Assembly: GCA_947510165.1 (NCBI GenBank)
Contig: CANNSB010000001.1
Span: 1-64,000, forward strand
Source of the DNA: an uncultured Clostridia bacterium
GTDB lineage: Bacteria; Bacillota; Clostridia; Oscillospirales; Ruminococcaceae
Direction: 5' to 3'
DNA: 64,000 nt
Below, in pieces: positions 6,888 to 14,465 of this stretch; positions within the stretch are counted from its first letter, which is position 1; each line of letters opens with the position of its first letter. The notes below the pieces were generated by a model. That model searched no databases, was not told the DNA's origin, and saw nothing but the letters and a program-made list of their open reading frames with translations. The position numbers and the translations under genes were made by a program.

Positions 6888-7922
6888 ATGAAAAGAAAGT
6901 CTATAAAAAAAATTATAACATCATTATTATGTTTTTCAATTGTTAGTGTCTTGTTGGTAAATTCTGTAAGTGTATTGGCTGTAGGTAATAATATATTAGA
7001 AGATAGTAGTATAGCTAATAAAAACTCTAATTCTATTCAGGATAATACTATTAGAATTAATACTATTAGGAATGGAGATACATCTAATCAATTTTTCACA
7101 GATTTTGGATTTTCGAAAAATGCCGATGGAACTTATAGGTTTAGAAATAAACAGAATGGCATTTTTAATGATTCTAGCCAGATTAATATTGGAGATACTT
7201 TGTATACTAATACTATGTTTACTTTTAGAAATAGTAATGGTGAAGTATATGAGTCCCATTCATTTCACTCAGGCATGAAACTATTTTTTATTGCTCAAAT
7301 TTTACAACAAATTATAATTAAAGAGTCAGATTCAATTCAAATTATTAATAATGATAAATCAGAAAAACAAGTTGAAATTGGTGGAAATGTAAATAATAAT
7401 TTAACAGAAACAGATTATTCTTATGGTCTTAGTTCATTTAATAGTAATAATTTTAAATTTACAATTAAACAAGATGGACTATATGCTGAATATATAAATC
7501 AAAATATAATACCAGATGGAAATTATATGATAGAGTCTGTTCAAAGTCCAAATAAATTTGTCACTATAGTTCCAGGAAAAGATTCTGTAGAGGCTTCTGA
7601 TAGAGGGGATCTTTATGAAGAAAAACAATTTAATATTACATATGATAATGTTAAAAAAGTATATAGAATTAAAAACTTATATACTAATGATTATTTAACT
7701 TGGAACAGCAGTCATAATAATGACGTTATACATTTTGGTACAGGAATTTATTTTGATCAATTATGGTATTTAAAGAAGCAATCAGGCACTAATATCTATA
7801 GTTTTGTTAATGCACATAATCTTGATAGATTTCTAAATTTAGATTCTGATAAAATAAATATAAGTGTTGCTAGCGAAAGAAATAATAACTCTCAAAAGTT
7901 TAAACTGATTAAATTAGATTAG
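6888..7922 (+). CDS. Secreted protein with ricin-type beta-trefoil-like C-terminus
   Basis: 344 aa, ATG with SD AGGAG. Residues 1-32 are a Sec signal peptide (MKRKSIKK, hydrophobic core, VSVLAVG). Residues ~35-200 are unassigned. From ~205 the pattern DGNYMIESVQSPNKFVTI, YRIKNLYTNDYLTW, DQLWYLKK, YSFVNAHNLDRFLNLDS, and QKFKLI is that of a ricin B-type trefoil lectin fold (repeated Y/F-x-I...N...L.W/D and Q-x-W/F). A sugar-binding role at the cell surface or in the medium is likely. It stands alone with its own consensus promoter and a 40 bp stem terminator. N-terminal activity, if any, is unknown. Confidence 0.7.
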   Translation: MKRKSIKKIITSLLCFSIVSVLLVNSVSVLAVGNNILEDSSIANKNSNSIQDNTIRINTIRNGDTSNQFFTDFGFSKNADGTYRFRNKQNGIFNDSSQINIGDTLYTNTMFTFRNSNGEVYESHSFHSGMKLFFIAQILQQIIIKESDSIQIINNDKSEKQVEIGGNVNNNLTETDYSYGLSSFNSNNFKFTIKQDGLYAEYINQNIIPDGNYMIESVQSPNKFVTIVPGKDSVEASDRGDLYEEKQFNITYDNVKKVYRIKNLYTNDYLTWNSSHNNDVIHFGTGIYFDQLWYLKKQSGTNIYSFVNAHNLDRFLNLDSDKINISVASERNNNSQKFKLIKLD

Positions 7923-7923
7923 T

Positions 7924-8010
7924 TATATTAATAAACATTAAATAAAATAAAGAAGAATAAGTCATTTATAGACTTATTCTTCTTTATTTTATTTAATGTT
8001 TATTAATATA
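7924..8010. terminator. Exceptionally long perfect hairpin (40 bp arms)
   Basis: Arms 7924-7963 and 7971-8010 are exact complements over 40 bp with a 7 nt loop (ATTTATA), two bases after the stop of the lectin gene. The core reads GAAGAATAAGTC. Acts as terminator; far longer than needed for that. Confidence 0.85.
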
Positions 8011-8024
8011 TATATATTACTATA

Positions 8025-8177
8025 TCGTTAGTTCAATATGTTAATGCTTTTAGTTATTTCAGTAAATGTAGTAATTGGGAATATTTATATAATCACGATT
8101 TAGTAGGATTTGATTTTGATTTCACTAATAATAGATTAGTATGTATTACTATAACTAGGGGATATAGGAGTTTATAG
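8025..8177 (+). pseudogene. C-terminal remnant of the orphan paralogous family
   Basis: An open frame without start, SLVQYVNAFSYFSKCSNWEY then LYNHDLVGFDFDFTNNRL, ending at TAG 8175-8177. It aligns with the last ~50 residues of the 5730, 13394 and 14425 proteins (YVKAIEYFEKSGNWRHL, NLVGFDFD). The rest of the gene is missing; the left break lies at the end of the long hairpin. A fourth family copy has therefore been lost here. Confidence 0.75.
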
Positions 8178-8245
8178 TGATCTTTTATTAGGCAAAATTA
8201 AAGATTAATATATGTTATTGAAAATATACAAATCTTGTAAAATAA

Positions 8246-8274
8246 TTGACATATTTGTATTATAATGAGATAAT
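8246..8274 (+). promoter_or_regulatory. Promoter of the QueD-family gene
   Basis: TTGACA (8246-8251), 17 nt, GATAAT (8269-8274). Transcription should start near 8281, leaving an ~86 nt leader. Confidence 0.65.
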
Positions 8275-8280
8275 AATTAC

Positions 8281-8366
8281 AAGCATTACTATTGAGATCG
8301 GTAAATAGCTAGATTGTTCACTATGTGAATAATACAAAATAATATATTAGAAAAGAGGAAATAGAT
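8281..8366 (+). promoter_or_regulatory. Structured leader of the QueD-family gene
   Basis: The leader holds a 9 bp hairpin (ATTGTTCAC TAT GTGAATAAT, one G-U) and an upstream possible helix (CTATT ... AATAG), then SD AGAGGAAA. queD genes are often under preQ1 riboswitches, but I do not recognise the consensus of any preQ1 class here, so this is only a candidate cis-element. Confidence 0.25.
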
Positions 8367-8843
8367 ATGAGATCAATAACTAAATTAAAACTACAATATT
8401 CCCATCGTTTTTTAGGATATGAAGGAGAAGCACAATATCTACATGGACATCAAGGAGATCTAGTTATAGAGGTAGAAGGTGAAGTAGACAAAAGAACTGG
8501 TTTTGTTGTACCTTGTAATCATATAAAGGCTGTAGCATGGGATTATCTAAAAAACTTTGATCATGCACTTGTACTACAAGAAAACGATCCTTTATTACCA
8601 GAAGTTTTAAAAATATATGAAACTCAAGGAATAAGAAATGGAGCTCCAACTAATACGAATATGGGACTAGCTATAGATAACGAGCTTGCAAAAGCATATC
8701 CAGAATGTAGACTTGTAGTAGTGAAAAAAGTTGCTACTTGTGAAAATTTAATAGAACTATTCTACTCTTTATTAAAAGATAAATTTAATATAAAGAAAAT
8801 GACATTTGCATCTGGTGACAACTGTGCATCATGCGAATTTTAG
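8367..8843 (+). CDS. 6-pyruvoyl-tetrahydropterin synthase / QueD family protein
   Basis: 158 aa, ATG with SD GAGGAAA. The T-fold family is clear: zinc ligands His13 (YSHRF) and His26/His28 (LHGHQG), the Asp65-His66 pair (KNFDHAL), and the ATCENL motif near the substrate pocket. Family members convert 7,8-dihydroneopterin triphosphate to 6-carboxy- or 6-pyruvoyl-tetrahydropterin. The catalytic Cys expected four residues before HGH is Ala22 here, with Glu21 next to it, and the loop before it is short. The C-terminus has a DNCASC tail. With no queC, queE or folE in the window, whether it serves queuosine, folate or another pterin route is open. Confidence 0.8.
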   Translation: MRSITKLKLQYSHRFLGYEGEAQYLHGHQGDLVIEVEGEVDKRTGFVVPCNHIKAVAWDYLKNFDHALVLQENDPLLPEVLKIYETQGIRNGAPTNTNMGLAIDNELAKAYPECRLVVVKKVATCENLIELFYSLLKDKFNIKKMTFASGDNCASCEF

Positions 8844-8851
8844 GTAAAATT

Positions 8852-8892
8852 AAATATAAGCTATCTATAAAAATTATAGATAGCTTATATTT
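8852..8892. terminator. Bidirectional terminator between queD-like gene and ABC permease
   Basis: AATATAAGCTATCTATAA and complement, AAA loop, T-run on both strands; sits between convergent genes. Confidence 0.8.
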
Positions 8893-8918
8893 TTATAGAT
8901 ATAAATTAATTTAATATT

Positions 8919-10148
8919 TTATTCAAAATCTTTCGAATATTTTAACAAACGTAAAGTTGATTTTTTACATTTTTTATTTAATAAATATCTAATAATAATA
9001 GAAACTATTAGTATAAAGAAACCTTCTATTAAACTAACTGCTAAAATTATTTTTAATATATCTAATCTTGCTATAAAGAATGTAAATATTATATTAAATA
9101 ATACTGTTAATGATAATATTATAAGCATAATATTTCTTAAGTTTAATGCATATATATTAAAAACGGATTTTTTGCTATATCCATAATGTTTTAAAATTCC
9201 TAAGTCTTTTTGGATACTTTTATAATATAATTCGGATGAAAAGATTAAGTTAAACGCCATTATTATTAGAGCTAAAAATAATGTTGAAAAAATAGCTATT
9301 TGAGATATGCTAAGTGAATCTGCTATATTGTCATAGTATGAAAATGCATATGTTGTATTATATTTCATACTATCAAGTTGATCAGCTAGATAATCTACAT
9401 TATTTATATCATTAGAGTATACAAATAATTTTTTGATAGGGGATATTCCTAAATTATCGTAATTATTTATGGAATTTTCAAACTTTTCTTCTGTAGTGTT
9501 AAACATTATATTAACTATTTCTTGGTATTTATCTTTACTTACAATAACAGATGAATTATTAGATATAATATTTTTAATAAAAGATAAATTTTTCACATTA
9601 TTTTTTTTAGCATTTAATGAAAATTCTTTATAGTTATTAGAGTTAAATCCTTCATCAGTATTTTCAATAACTGGAATTTTTAAGGTGATAGGCTTATCTA
9701 TTATATTGGTATTATTTGTATATAAAATATTATTATCTGAAAAATCTAGACCAATCATATCAGAAAATTCTTTTTCAAAACTATATATAAAAATACTATT
9801 ACTATCGTTACCATAAGGAATACCAAAATTAATAGTATATTCTCCAAATACAGAATAATCTCCATTTGTTTTGGATATATTTTTAATCTGTTCTATATCT
9901 TTATAGGTCAGGATATTTGTTTGATTTGATTCTCCTTGTTTAGAGGAAACTTCAATAATATGGGTGTTCATATTATCATAATAATTCTTTTTTGTTTCAA
10001 AAATTTGTCCTAAAGAACTAATTAGTATGGATGAAAATGATATTAGAATTAGTAAAAATATTATATATGATATCTTAAGATATGATTTTGTCTTTTTTAT
10101 GATAACACGGCTAACATACTTTTCATTATTTTTCATATATTTGACCAT
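8919..10148 (-). CDS. ABC transporter permease, FtsX/MacB-like
   Basis: 409 aa. A basic N-terminus with a first membrane span (~25-50), a large extracytoplasmic domain (~55-280), and three spans at the C-terminus (~285-310, 335-360, 365-390), with the typical motif LGILKHYGYSKKSVFNIY after the second span: FtsX-like fold of MacB/LolCE-type permeases. The start overlaps the ATPase stop by 23 bases (an internal ATG at 10136 is an alternative), so the two are translationally coupled. Only one FtsX unit is present, so it would work as homodimer with the ATPase at 10126-10731. Likely role is peptide export, self-protection or lipoprotein release for the operon that starts at 13227. Confidence 0.8.
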   Translation of the reverse strand: MVKYMKNNEKYVSRVIIKKTKSYLKISYIIFLLILISFSSILISSLGQIFETKKNYYDNMNTHIIEVSSKQGESNQTNILTYKDIEQIKNISKTNGDYSVFGEYTINFGIPYGNDSNSIFIYSFEKEFSDMIGLDFSDNNILYTNNTNIIDKPITLKIPVIENTDEGFNSNNYKEFSLNAKKNNVKNLSFIKNIISNNSSVIVSKDKYQEIVNIMFNTTEEKFENSINNYDNLGISPIKKLFVYSNDINNVDYLADQLDSMKYNTTYAFSYYDNIADSLSISQIAIFSTLFLALIIMAFNLIFSSELYYKSIQKDLGILKHYGYSKKSVFNIYALNLRNIMLIILSLTVLFNIIFTFFIARLDILKIILAVSLIEGFFILIVSIIIRYLLNKKCKKSTLRLLKYSKDFE

Positions 10149-10731
10149 CTTTCATATAAAGTTGGTGGACTTTTTTGTTAAAATTCAAGTCGTCATGGGT
10201 AACTATAAAGAGGGTTTTTTCACTATATATCTCTTCAATTAATTTAGTTATTATATCAGCATTTTCTTTATCTAAATTAGAGATAGGTTCATCCATTAGA
10301 ATAATGTCGGGATCTGATAATAACATTTGCGAAAGTTTTAGTCGCTGTTTTTCTCCTCCAGAAAGTTTTGTTGTAAGAGTATCTTTTAGATCTAAAATTC
10401 CAAATTGTTTTAAAATTTGTTCTATCCTCTCTTCATCAGGATTGTCCCTAGTATCTGCAATCATCTTTAGTTTCATATTTTCTAAAACAGAGATATTATT
10501 AAATATTAAATCATCTTGAAACAGATATTCTATCTTTAATTTATCTGAAATTTTTTTAATCTCTCCGCTATAGTCCTTTTCATATCCATATATCATATTT
10601 AACATTGTGGTTTTTCCTACACCGCTTGATCCTTGTAGTATATAAATTTGTCCAGCTTTTATTGTAAAATTTAAGTTATTAAATATTATCTTATTTTCAA
10701 ATCTTTTTTTCACATTGATTAATTTAATCAT
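10126..10731 (-). CDS. ABC transporter ATP-binding protein, LolD/MacB type
   Basis: 201 aa, short as in LolD-like subunits. Walker A GSSGVGKTT (~34-42), Q-loop Gln72, signature LSGGEKQ (123-129), Walker B IILMDEP (~143-149), H-loop THDD. Pairs with the overlapping permease gene. Its ATG overlaps the end of the preceding lipoprotein gene by eight bases. The first 49 bp of this gene are duplicated upstream at 11639-11687 as part of the 956 bp tandem repeat. Confidence 0.9.
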   Translation of the reverse strand: MIKLINVKKRFENKIIFNNLNFTIKAGQIYILQGSSGVGKTTMLNMIYGYEKDYSGEIKKISDKLKIEYLFQDDLIFNNISVLENMKLKMIADTRDNPDEERIEQILKQFGILDLKDTLTTKLSGGEKQRLKLSQMLLSDPDIILMDEPISNLDKENADIITKLIEEIYSEKTLFIVTHDDLNFNKKVHQLYMKDGQIYEK

Positions 10732-11638
10732 ATAAGTTCACCTTATCTATGTAATCATTTCCGTATATAGTTATTTGGTTTTCATCTATAATAAAATCAA
10801 TAGGATATAGTTTATTATAAATTTTATCTTTATTATTTATATTTGTTATTATTATTTTGCTACTCGTATCGTTAAAACTTCCTATCTGTATTAAGAAATT
10901 ATTGTGAAAATAATTTAAGGAACCTGCATCAATAGAATCATTTTCTGATATTAGTTTATTGTTTTTTATAATCCAAAATTTATCATTGGCATATGATATA
11001 AATTTTGTTTCAAGATTTTCCTTTAAAATTTCTGGAGTAGAATTTAAATCTAGATAGTTCATTTTTAAGAGAGTATAATTATTTTTATCTTCTTCATATC
11101 TTGTAAAATAGAGATCATTATCTAGGATAATTCCAGTTGGATGAAAACCATCAATATTTGGATAGTCGTATAATTCTTTTTTATCTAAATCAAATTTAGC
11201 AATTTTATGTTTAAGGATATCGCCATCTTTAGAATAATATGTATGTATAAAAAGATAGTCTTTATTATTTGTTGCTAAAGGGAAAATTCCCTCATCTTTA
11301 TTTAATTTAAATAAAGTTTCAATATTATTTGAGTTGTTCTTAATAATTTCAAAATTATTAAAAGTACTATGTCCGCTAGTATATATATTAGAAGAACTTG
11401 AAAATTCGTATTGAACAAGATTGTCTACTTTTGGATATAGGGTTATTTTTTTTGTATCAGGACTATATTTAACAATTTTGTTATTATATCTATGATATAG
11501 ATATATTTGATTATCATCTATCTGATTATAATCTTGAGTAATATTATTGCAAGATGAAAATAATATAGATATAGTTAGTAATATAAATATAAATATAAAT
11601 TTAGAATATACACAATATTTATTCATAAGTTCTCCTAC
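10683..11638. repeat. 956 bp tandem duplication, copy 1
   Basis: Identical to 11639-12594 as far as I can read. It covers the whole lipoprotein gene plus the first 49 bp of the ATPase gene. Both junctions share the short sequence ATAT, consistent with microhomology-driven duplication. Confidence 0.9.
10724..11626 (-). CDS. Lipoprotein, predicted beta-propeller-like (copy B)
   Basis: 300 aa, ATG with SD GGAGA. Residues 1-25 form a lipoprotein signal (FIFIFILLTISILFSSC), Cys26 being the lipidated residue of lipobox LFSSC. The mature part is a series of Tyr/Asn/Asp-rich beta-strand units (IYLYHRYNNKIVKYSPDTKK, then ILKHKIAKFDLDKKELYDYP, YFTRYEEDKNNYTLLKMNY), suggesting a propeller such as those of extracellular sensor or immunity lipoproteins. 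Sequence identical to the protein at 11680-12582. Its stop overlaps the ATPase start. With the secreted protein and ABC exporter it forms one operon; a role as immunity or ligand-binding subunit is inference. Confidence 0.65.
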   Translation of the reverse strand: MNKYCVYSKFIFIFILLTISILFSSCNNITQDYNQIDDNQIYLYHRYNNKIVKYSPDTKKITLYPKVDNLVQYEFSSSSNIYTSGHSTFNNFEIIKNNSNNIETLFKLNKDEGIFPLATNNKDYLFIHTYYSKDGDILKHKIAKFDLDKKELYDYPNIDGFHPTGIILDNDLYFTRYEEDKNNYTLLKMNYLDLNSTPEILKENLETKFISYANDKFWIIKNNKLISENDSIDAGSLNYFHNNFLIQIGSFNDTSSKIIITNINNKDKIYNKLYPIDFIIDENQITIYGNDYIDKVNLYD

Positions 11639-11687
11639 ATATTATCTTATTTTCAAATCTTTTTTTCACATTGATTAATTTAATCAT
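11619..11687 (-). pseudogene. Truncated ATPase start between the duplicated lipoprotein genes
   Basis: The duplication carried 16 codons of the ATPase (MIKLINVKKRFENKII), which now run on into CRRTYE and stop. The TAA lies inside the start of the next lipoprotein gene (ATGAATAA), so the 22-codon fusion still couples translation between the two lipoprotein genes. A by-product of the duplication. Confidence 0.8.
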
Positions 11688-12594
11688 ATAAGTTCACCTT
11701 ATCTATGTAATCATTTCCGTATATAGTTATTTGGTTTTCATCTATAATAAAATCAATAGGATATAGTTTATTATAAATTTTATCTTTATTATTTATATTT
11801 GTTATTATTATTTTGCTACTCGTATCGTTAAAACTTCCTATCTGTATTAAGAAATTATTGTGAAAATAATTTAAGGAACCTGCATCAATAGAATCATTTT
11901 CTGATATTAGTTTATTGTTTTTTATAATCCAAAATTTATCATTGGCATATGATATAAATTTTGTTTCAAGATTTTCCTTTAAAATTTCTGGAGTAGAATT
12001 TAAATCTAGATAGTTCATTTTTAAGAGAGTATAATTATTTTTATCTTCTTCATATCTTGTAAAATAGAGATCATTATCTAGGATAATTCCAGTTGGATGA
12101 AAACCATCAATATTTGGATAGTCGTATAATTCTTTTTTATCTAAATCAAATTTAGCAATTTTATGTTTAAGGATATCGCCATCTTTAGAATAATATGTAT
12201 GTATAAAAAGATAGTCTTTATTATTTGTTGCTAAAGGGAAAATTCCCTCATCTTTATTTAATTTAAATAAAGTTTCAATATTATTTGAGTTGTTCTTAAT
12301 AATTTCAAAATTATTAAAAGTACTATGTCCGCTAGTATATATATTAGAAGAACTTGAAAATTCGTATTGAACAAGATTGTCTACTTTTGGATATAGGGTT
12401 ATTTTTTTTGTATCAGGACTATATTTAACAATTTTGTTATTATATCTATGATATAGATATATTTGATTATCATCTATCTGATTATAATCTTGAGTAATAT
12501 TATTGCAAGATGAAAATAATATAGATATAGTTAGTAATATAAATATAAATATAAATTTAGAATATACACAATATTTATTCATAAGTTCTCCTAC
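11639..12594. repeat. 956 bp tandem duplication, copy 2
   Basis: Second unit of the duplication. With no differences seen between copies, the event must be recent, under homogenisation, or an assembly artefact. Confidence 0.9.
11680..12582 (-). CDS. Lipoprotein, predicted beta-propeller-like (copy A, identical)
   Basis: 300 aa, identical to the protein at 10724-11626, with the same lipobox (Cys26) and SD. It is the promoter-proximal copy, ~42 bp after the stop of the secreted-protein gene. Doubling the gene should raise the amount of lipoprotein relative to secreted protein and transporter, which would make sense if the lipoprotein protects the producer, but dosage selection is inference. 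No recognised family beyond the propeller-like pattern. Confidence 0.65.
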   Translation of the reverse strand: MNKYCVYSKFIFIFILLTISILFSSCNNITQDYNQIDDNQIYLYHRYNNKIVKYSPDTKKITLYPKVDNLVQYEFSSSSNIYTSGHSTFNNFEIIKNNSNNIETLFKLNKDEGIFPLATNNKDYLFIHTYYSKDGDILKHKIAKFDLDKKELYDYPNIDGFHPTGIILDNDLYFTRYEEDKNNYTLLKMNYLDLNSTPEILKENLETKFISYANDKFWIIKNNKLISENDSIDAGSLNYFHNNFLIQIGSFNDTSSKIIITNINNKDKIYNKLYPIDFIIDENQITIYGNDYIDKVNLYD

Positions 12595-12624
12595 ATATAA
12601 TAGTTTTATTTTTAGATAATTATT

Positions 12625-13227
12625 TTAAACACCAGAAGATATGTAATGTGTTTTAGTATCTCTGTATAATTTTACTTTAGCAGTATTTATAACAGAAATA
12701 GTGCTTTGTCTGTAATCTCTTTTAGGAGTAATTATAACATTTGCTCTATAATCCGATGTTTTTGCTCCATTAGTATTTTCCCAATATTTAATTGGTGTTT
12801 TTATATTTGTCCATGAAGAGCTCGATCCAACAGTTATTCCTGAGCCGCTGGTACCTAGATCTATGCTAGCAGAATTTCTTAAAGATGCAGAAGCATACCA
12901 TTCTGTTTTAATAGACTCTACAATTACATTACCATTATAAACTGCGGATACTTGATAATCCCATTGATAAGTATTTCCCGATGATGAATGAATAGTTTGC
13001 CTCCATGTATTGGATGTTAAAGTTCCTCTATTGTTTGATATATTTAATGTTTTTGCTTGTGATATTCTAGGGGATACTTCAGAATTTATATATTGTTTTT
13101 CTTGTTCGAGTACAAATTCTTCAGTTGATAAATCTTGAGCAAGTGCAGAAGAGGGAGCCATAGAAGTCAGCATGAATATTGCTGTTAATCCTGATATAAT
13201 TTTTGATAATTTTTTAAAATACTTCAT
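12625..13227 (-). CDS. Secreted ~200 aa protein, bacteriocin-like candidate
   Basis: ATG at 13227 chosen because it has 6 nt spacing from GGAGG (the upstream ATG at 13233 touches the SD). Signal peptide at ~1-31 (KKLSKIISGLTAIFMLTSMA, SSALAQD). The mature ~168 residues are Ser/Thr/Asn-rich, without Cys, predicted all-beta (YQWDYQVSAVYNGNVIVESI; SASIDLGTSGSGITVGSSSS), ending in KVKLYRDTKTHYISSGV. It heads an operon with two lipoproteins and a LolD/FtsX-type ABC transporter, the layout of secreted bacteriocins with dedicated immunity (lactococcin 972-like or geobacillin 26-like loci). I cannot confirm either family by eye. Alternative: an adhesin or stress-sensing system. Confidence 0.55.
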   Translation of the reverse strand: MKYFKKLSKIISGLTAIFMLTSMAPSSALAQDLSTEEFVLEQEKQYINSEVSPRISQAKTLNISNNRGTLTSNTWRQTIHSSSGNTYQWDYQVSAVYNGNVIVESIKTEWYASASLRNSASIDLGTSGSGITVGSSSSWTNIKTPIKYWENTNGAKTSDYRANVIITPKRDYRQSTISVINTAKVKLYRDTKTHYISSGV

Positions 13228-13243
13228 ATTCATCCTCCGTTTT

Positions 13244-13258
13244 ATTACTATTAGTAAT
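13244..13258. promoter_or_regulatory. Palindrome between promoter and SD of the secreted-protein operon
   Basis: ATTACTATTAGTAAT, perfect 15 bp palindrome just downstream of the predicted transcription start; candidate operator. Confidence 0.4.
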
Positions 13259-13270
13259 GGATATATACAT

Positions 13271-13300
13271 ATTATACCATAAGATAGCCATATATGTTAA
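13271..13300 (-). promoter_or_regulatory. Promoter of the secreted-protein/ABC operon
   Basis: On the minus strand TTAACA (13300-13295), 18 nt, TATAAT (13276-13271), about 45 bp before the ATG. Confidence 0.65.
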
Positions 13301-13309
13301 TATTAATAT

Positions 13310-13434
13310 ATTTTAAGTTTACAAAAATATAAGTATATCAATAAATTTATTGGTATACTTATATTCTTGTGAATAATTATAGTGGGGTGTATTATGTTTG
13401 GTAAAGATAAAAAAGAAGAAAGTTTGGGAGCTGT
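13310..13434 (+). repeat. 125 bp 5' repeat, copy 1
   Basis: Identical to 14341-14465. Covers promoter region, palindrome, SD and first ~14 codons of the two family genes. Confidence 0.9.
13326..13365. promoter_or_regulatory. 40 bp near-perfect palindrome, operator or leader hairpin (copy 1)
   Basis: Arms ATAAGTATATCAATAAA and complement with a single T/G position, symmetric around AATAAATTTATT, ending ~19 bp before the SD. The same element is at 14357-14396. Confidence 0.55.
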
Positions 13435-14290
13435 CGGTGGATTAGGTATATCCAAAACAAATTATGATAGTGTGTTTGACAGTGAAGTTAAAACTGAAGA
13501 TTTAGAATTAGTAGTAACATCAATGTCTTTTAAAGAAATTATGGATGATACTTTATATATTTTAGATACATTACTCTGTAAAGTATATAATGAGATGCTT
13601 ATGGAAGTTGAATCTAATAAAGATTATACACATTTAATAAGAGATGATATATTAAAAGTTCAATGTAATAAAGATTATCAATTATATTTAAAAATTCAAA
13701 AATTAAATTTACCATTTTTTGTTATAGGCAGTAGACAACTTAGTTTGCCTAAAGATAAAGTGAAAATAACACCACATTTAGATGTTAAAATTAGAGAAAA
13801 CACTGGTGTATTTAGTGAAAAATCATATGGAAGTATTATGATGTTGCAAGATTGGTGGATTTTAACAAATGATATGCTAATAATAGGACTTATAGATAAT
13901 CGTGTAGAGGTTCATATAGGAACGCCTAGACTTTGTTATACTATACTTGTTAGATCAAAAACTAGGCCACATTACCAAAGTTTTCTAGTTAAAGATCTTG
14001 AAGATTATAAAAATAAAGAATATTGTATGACTAATTTTGGAAGAGAGATTATAGGTTTATTATTAGCAGGGTATCGAATAAATCATACACTTTTAGGAGA
14101 AATATTAGTTCCCCCTAAAAAATATAAAAAATTAAAGTTAAAAGATTATGCTTGTGCTATTATGTTTTTTGAATATTTTGAATATTGGAAATATATTTTA
14201 GAAAAAAATTTAGTTGGTATAGATTTTGATTTTAAAAAAAATAGGCTAAAATCTGTTATTACAACTACTAAGTGTATAAATTTGTTTTAA
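13394..14290 (+). CDS. Paralogous orphan family, member 2
   Basis: 298 aa from ATG 13394; the upstream in-frame GTG (13382) is part of the SD GTGGGGTG and is rejected as start. N-terminus MFGKDKKEESLGAVGG is shared with member 3. Conserved C-terminal motifs: DWWILTNDMLIIGLIDNRV, NFGREIIGLLLAGYRIN, VPPKKYKKLKLKDYA, NLVGIDFDFKKNRLKSV. Middle part unrelated to its sisters in detail. Soluble, no signal. Family unknown; tandem arrangement with member 3 suggests a diversifying gene set. The final residues CINLF extend beyond the family end. Confidence 0.6.
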   Translation: MFGKDKKEESLGAVGGLGISKTNYDSVFDSEVKTEDLELVVTSMSFKEIMDDTLYILDTLLCKVYNEMLMEVESNKDYTHLIRDDILKVQCNKDYQLYLKIQKLNLPFFVIGSRQLSLPKDKVKITPHLDVKIRENTGVFSEKSYGSIMMLQDWWILTNDMLIIGLIDNRVEVHIGTPRLCYTILVRSKTRPHYQSFLVKDLEDYKNKEYCMTNFGREIIGLLLAGYRINHTLLGEILVPPKKYKKLKLKDYACAIMFFEYFEYWKYILEKNLVGIDFDFKKNRLKSVITTTKCINLF

Positions 14291-14309
14291 AATAATTATT
14301 ATATATATT

Positions 14310-14344
14310 GATTACTAAATATTAAAAAGGAGATAAAGTAATTT
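14310..14344 (+). repeat. Orphan ribosome-site repeat after member 2
   Basis: GATTACTAAATATTAAAAAGGAGATAAAGTAATT (mostly conserved at 15298-15331). It holds a good SD (AAAAAGGAGAT) with no start codon after it, so it is probably a duplication scar or truncated gene start. Confidence 0.5.
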
Positions 14345-14465
14345 TAAGTTTACAAAAATATAAGTATATCAATAAATTTATTGGTATACTTATATTCTTG
14401 TGAATAATTATAGTGGGGTGTATTATGTTTGGTAAAGATAAAAAAGAAGAAAGTTTGGGAGCTGT
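14341..14465 (+). repeat. 125 bp 5' repeat, copy 2
   Basis: Identical to 13310-13434, offset 1031 bp. The identical block ends inside codon 14 of the gene; downstream the coding sequences diverge. Confidence 0.9.
14357..14396. promoter_or_regulatory. 40 bp near-perfect palindrome (copy 2)
   Basis: Same element as 13326-13365, in front of member 3. Confidence 0.55.

Noticed and set aside
6888..7922. Ricin-like toxin
   Set aside because: Only the trefoil sugar-binding pattern is seen; there is no sign of a toxic N-glycosidase domain, so the call is limited to lectin domain.
8281..8366. preQ1 riboswitch before the queD-like gene
   Set aside because: Position fits, but I see none of the preQ1-I, -II or -III consensus segments; kept only as an unspecified structured leader.
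13382..13393. GTG start giving an extra MGCI at the N-terminus of family members 2 and 3
   Set aside because: That GTG is part of the SD GTGGGGTG; the ATG 12 bases later has proper spacing. The same reasoning shortened several other genes (groEL, ctpA, guaA, the GNAT at 39311, the AbrB-type gene).
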